5,801 bases of DNA from Halomonas halophila (GTDB lineage: Bacteria; Pseudomonadota; Gammaproteobacteria; Pseudomonadales; Halomonadaceae), in the NCBI GenBank assembly GCA_002433675.1, contig DJIP01000257.1:1-5801 (forward strand), read 5' to 3'. A program made the position numbers and the translations under genes. The notes under the pieces were generated by a model, which was given only the letters and a program-made list of their open reading frames with translations, was not told the DNA's origin and did no database searches. Below are positions 5,741 to 5,801 of the stretch, piece by piece. Each line of letters begins with the position of its first letter. Position 1 is the first letter of the stretch.

Positions 5741-5764
5741 TGGCGTTCCATTGGCAGGTTTCAA
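5737..5764 (-). promoter_or_regulatory. strong sigma70-type promoter of gshA
   Basis: On the minus strand TTGAAA (5759-5764), a 16-nt spacer and CATAAT (5737-5742) match the consensus at five of six bases each. Transcription would start near 5730, giving a leader of about 150 nt that contains the 13-bp repeats and the hairpin. The -35 element overlaps the stop codon of the putative upstream gene. Confidence 0.65.
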
Positions 5765-5801
5765 GAACGACCCTGCTTCGCCTTGAGCAGAGCGGCACCC
5801 A
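5761..5801 (-). CDS. possible C-terminal end of an upstream gene (partial)
   Basis: In one minus-strand frame the last 12 codons read GAALLKAKQGRS followed by TGA (5761-5763). The amphipathic, basic tail looks like a genuine protein C-terminus and the strand agrees with gshA. The other two frames are less protein-like. I cannot name the gene: HemY is conceivable because Pseudomonas has hem genes before its dsbB-algQ pair, but twelve residues do not support that choice. Confidence 0.35.
   Translation of the reverse strand, partial: GAALLKAKQGRS

Overview
The window looks like chromosomal housekeeping DNA from a GC-rich gammaproteobacterium. A Halomonas/Chromohalobacter-type member of the Halomonadaceae, or a Pseudomonas relative, fits best. 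This rests on the high GC content, the AlgQ-like form of Rsd, the Pseudomonas-like GshA N-terminus, and gene neighbourhoods that resemble Pseudomonas (rppH next to a HAD-IB phosphatase; dsbB-family gene next to algQ/rsd). The genus is an inference. I see no phage, transposon, CRISPR, tRNA or rRNA.

Layout from left to right. The 5' part of rppH (RNA pyrophosphohydrolase) lies on the minus strand and runs off the left edge. A 221-bp divergent intergenic region follows, then a plus-strand HAD-IB phosphatase-like gene. The HAD gene converges on mdh (malate dehydrogenase, minus strand); the 218 bp between them hold two hairpins and an unusual triplicated terminator arm. mdh has its own sigma70-type promoter in a 395-bp gap, which also carries a probable terminator for the next gene. 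Then come rsd/algQ (anti-sigma factor), dsbB (disulfide-forming membrane oxidoreductase) and gshA (glutamate-cysteine ligase), all on the minus strand. At the right edge the last 12 codons of a possible further minus-strand gene overlap the gshA promoter.

Transcription of the right half probably runs gshA then dsbB as a translationally coupled pair (ATGA overlap), ends at a small hairpin just after dsbB, and restarts for rsd and again for mdh. gshA makes gamma-glutamylcysteine for glutathione in the cytoplasm, while DsbB recycles DsbA for disulfide formation in the periplasm. The coupled pair therefore joins cytoplasmic thiol production to envelope thiol oxidation. Rsd/AlgQ modulates sigma factor use, Mdh serves the TCA cycle, and RppH starts mRNA decay.

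The main sequence not explained by ordinary genes is a six-copy, 13-bp tandem repeat built around GTCGAC, sitting on the gshA promoter and leader, followed by a strong leader hairpin. The second is a 22-bp repeat that triplicates one arm of the HAD-side terminator. I found no evidence of a new multi-gene system.
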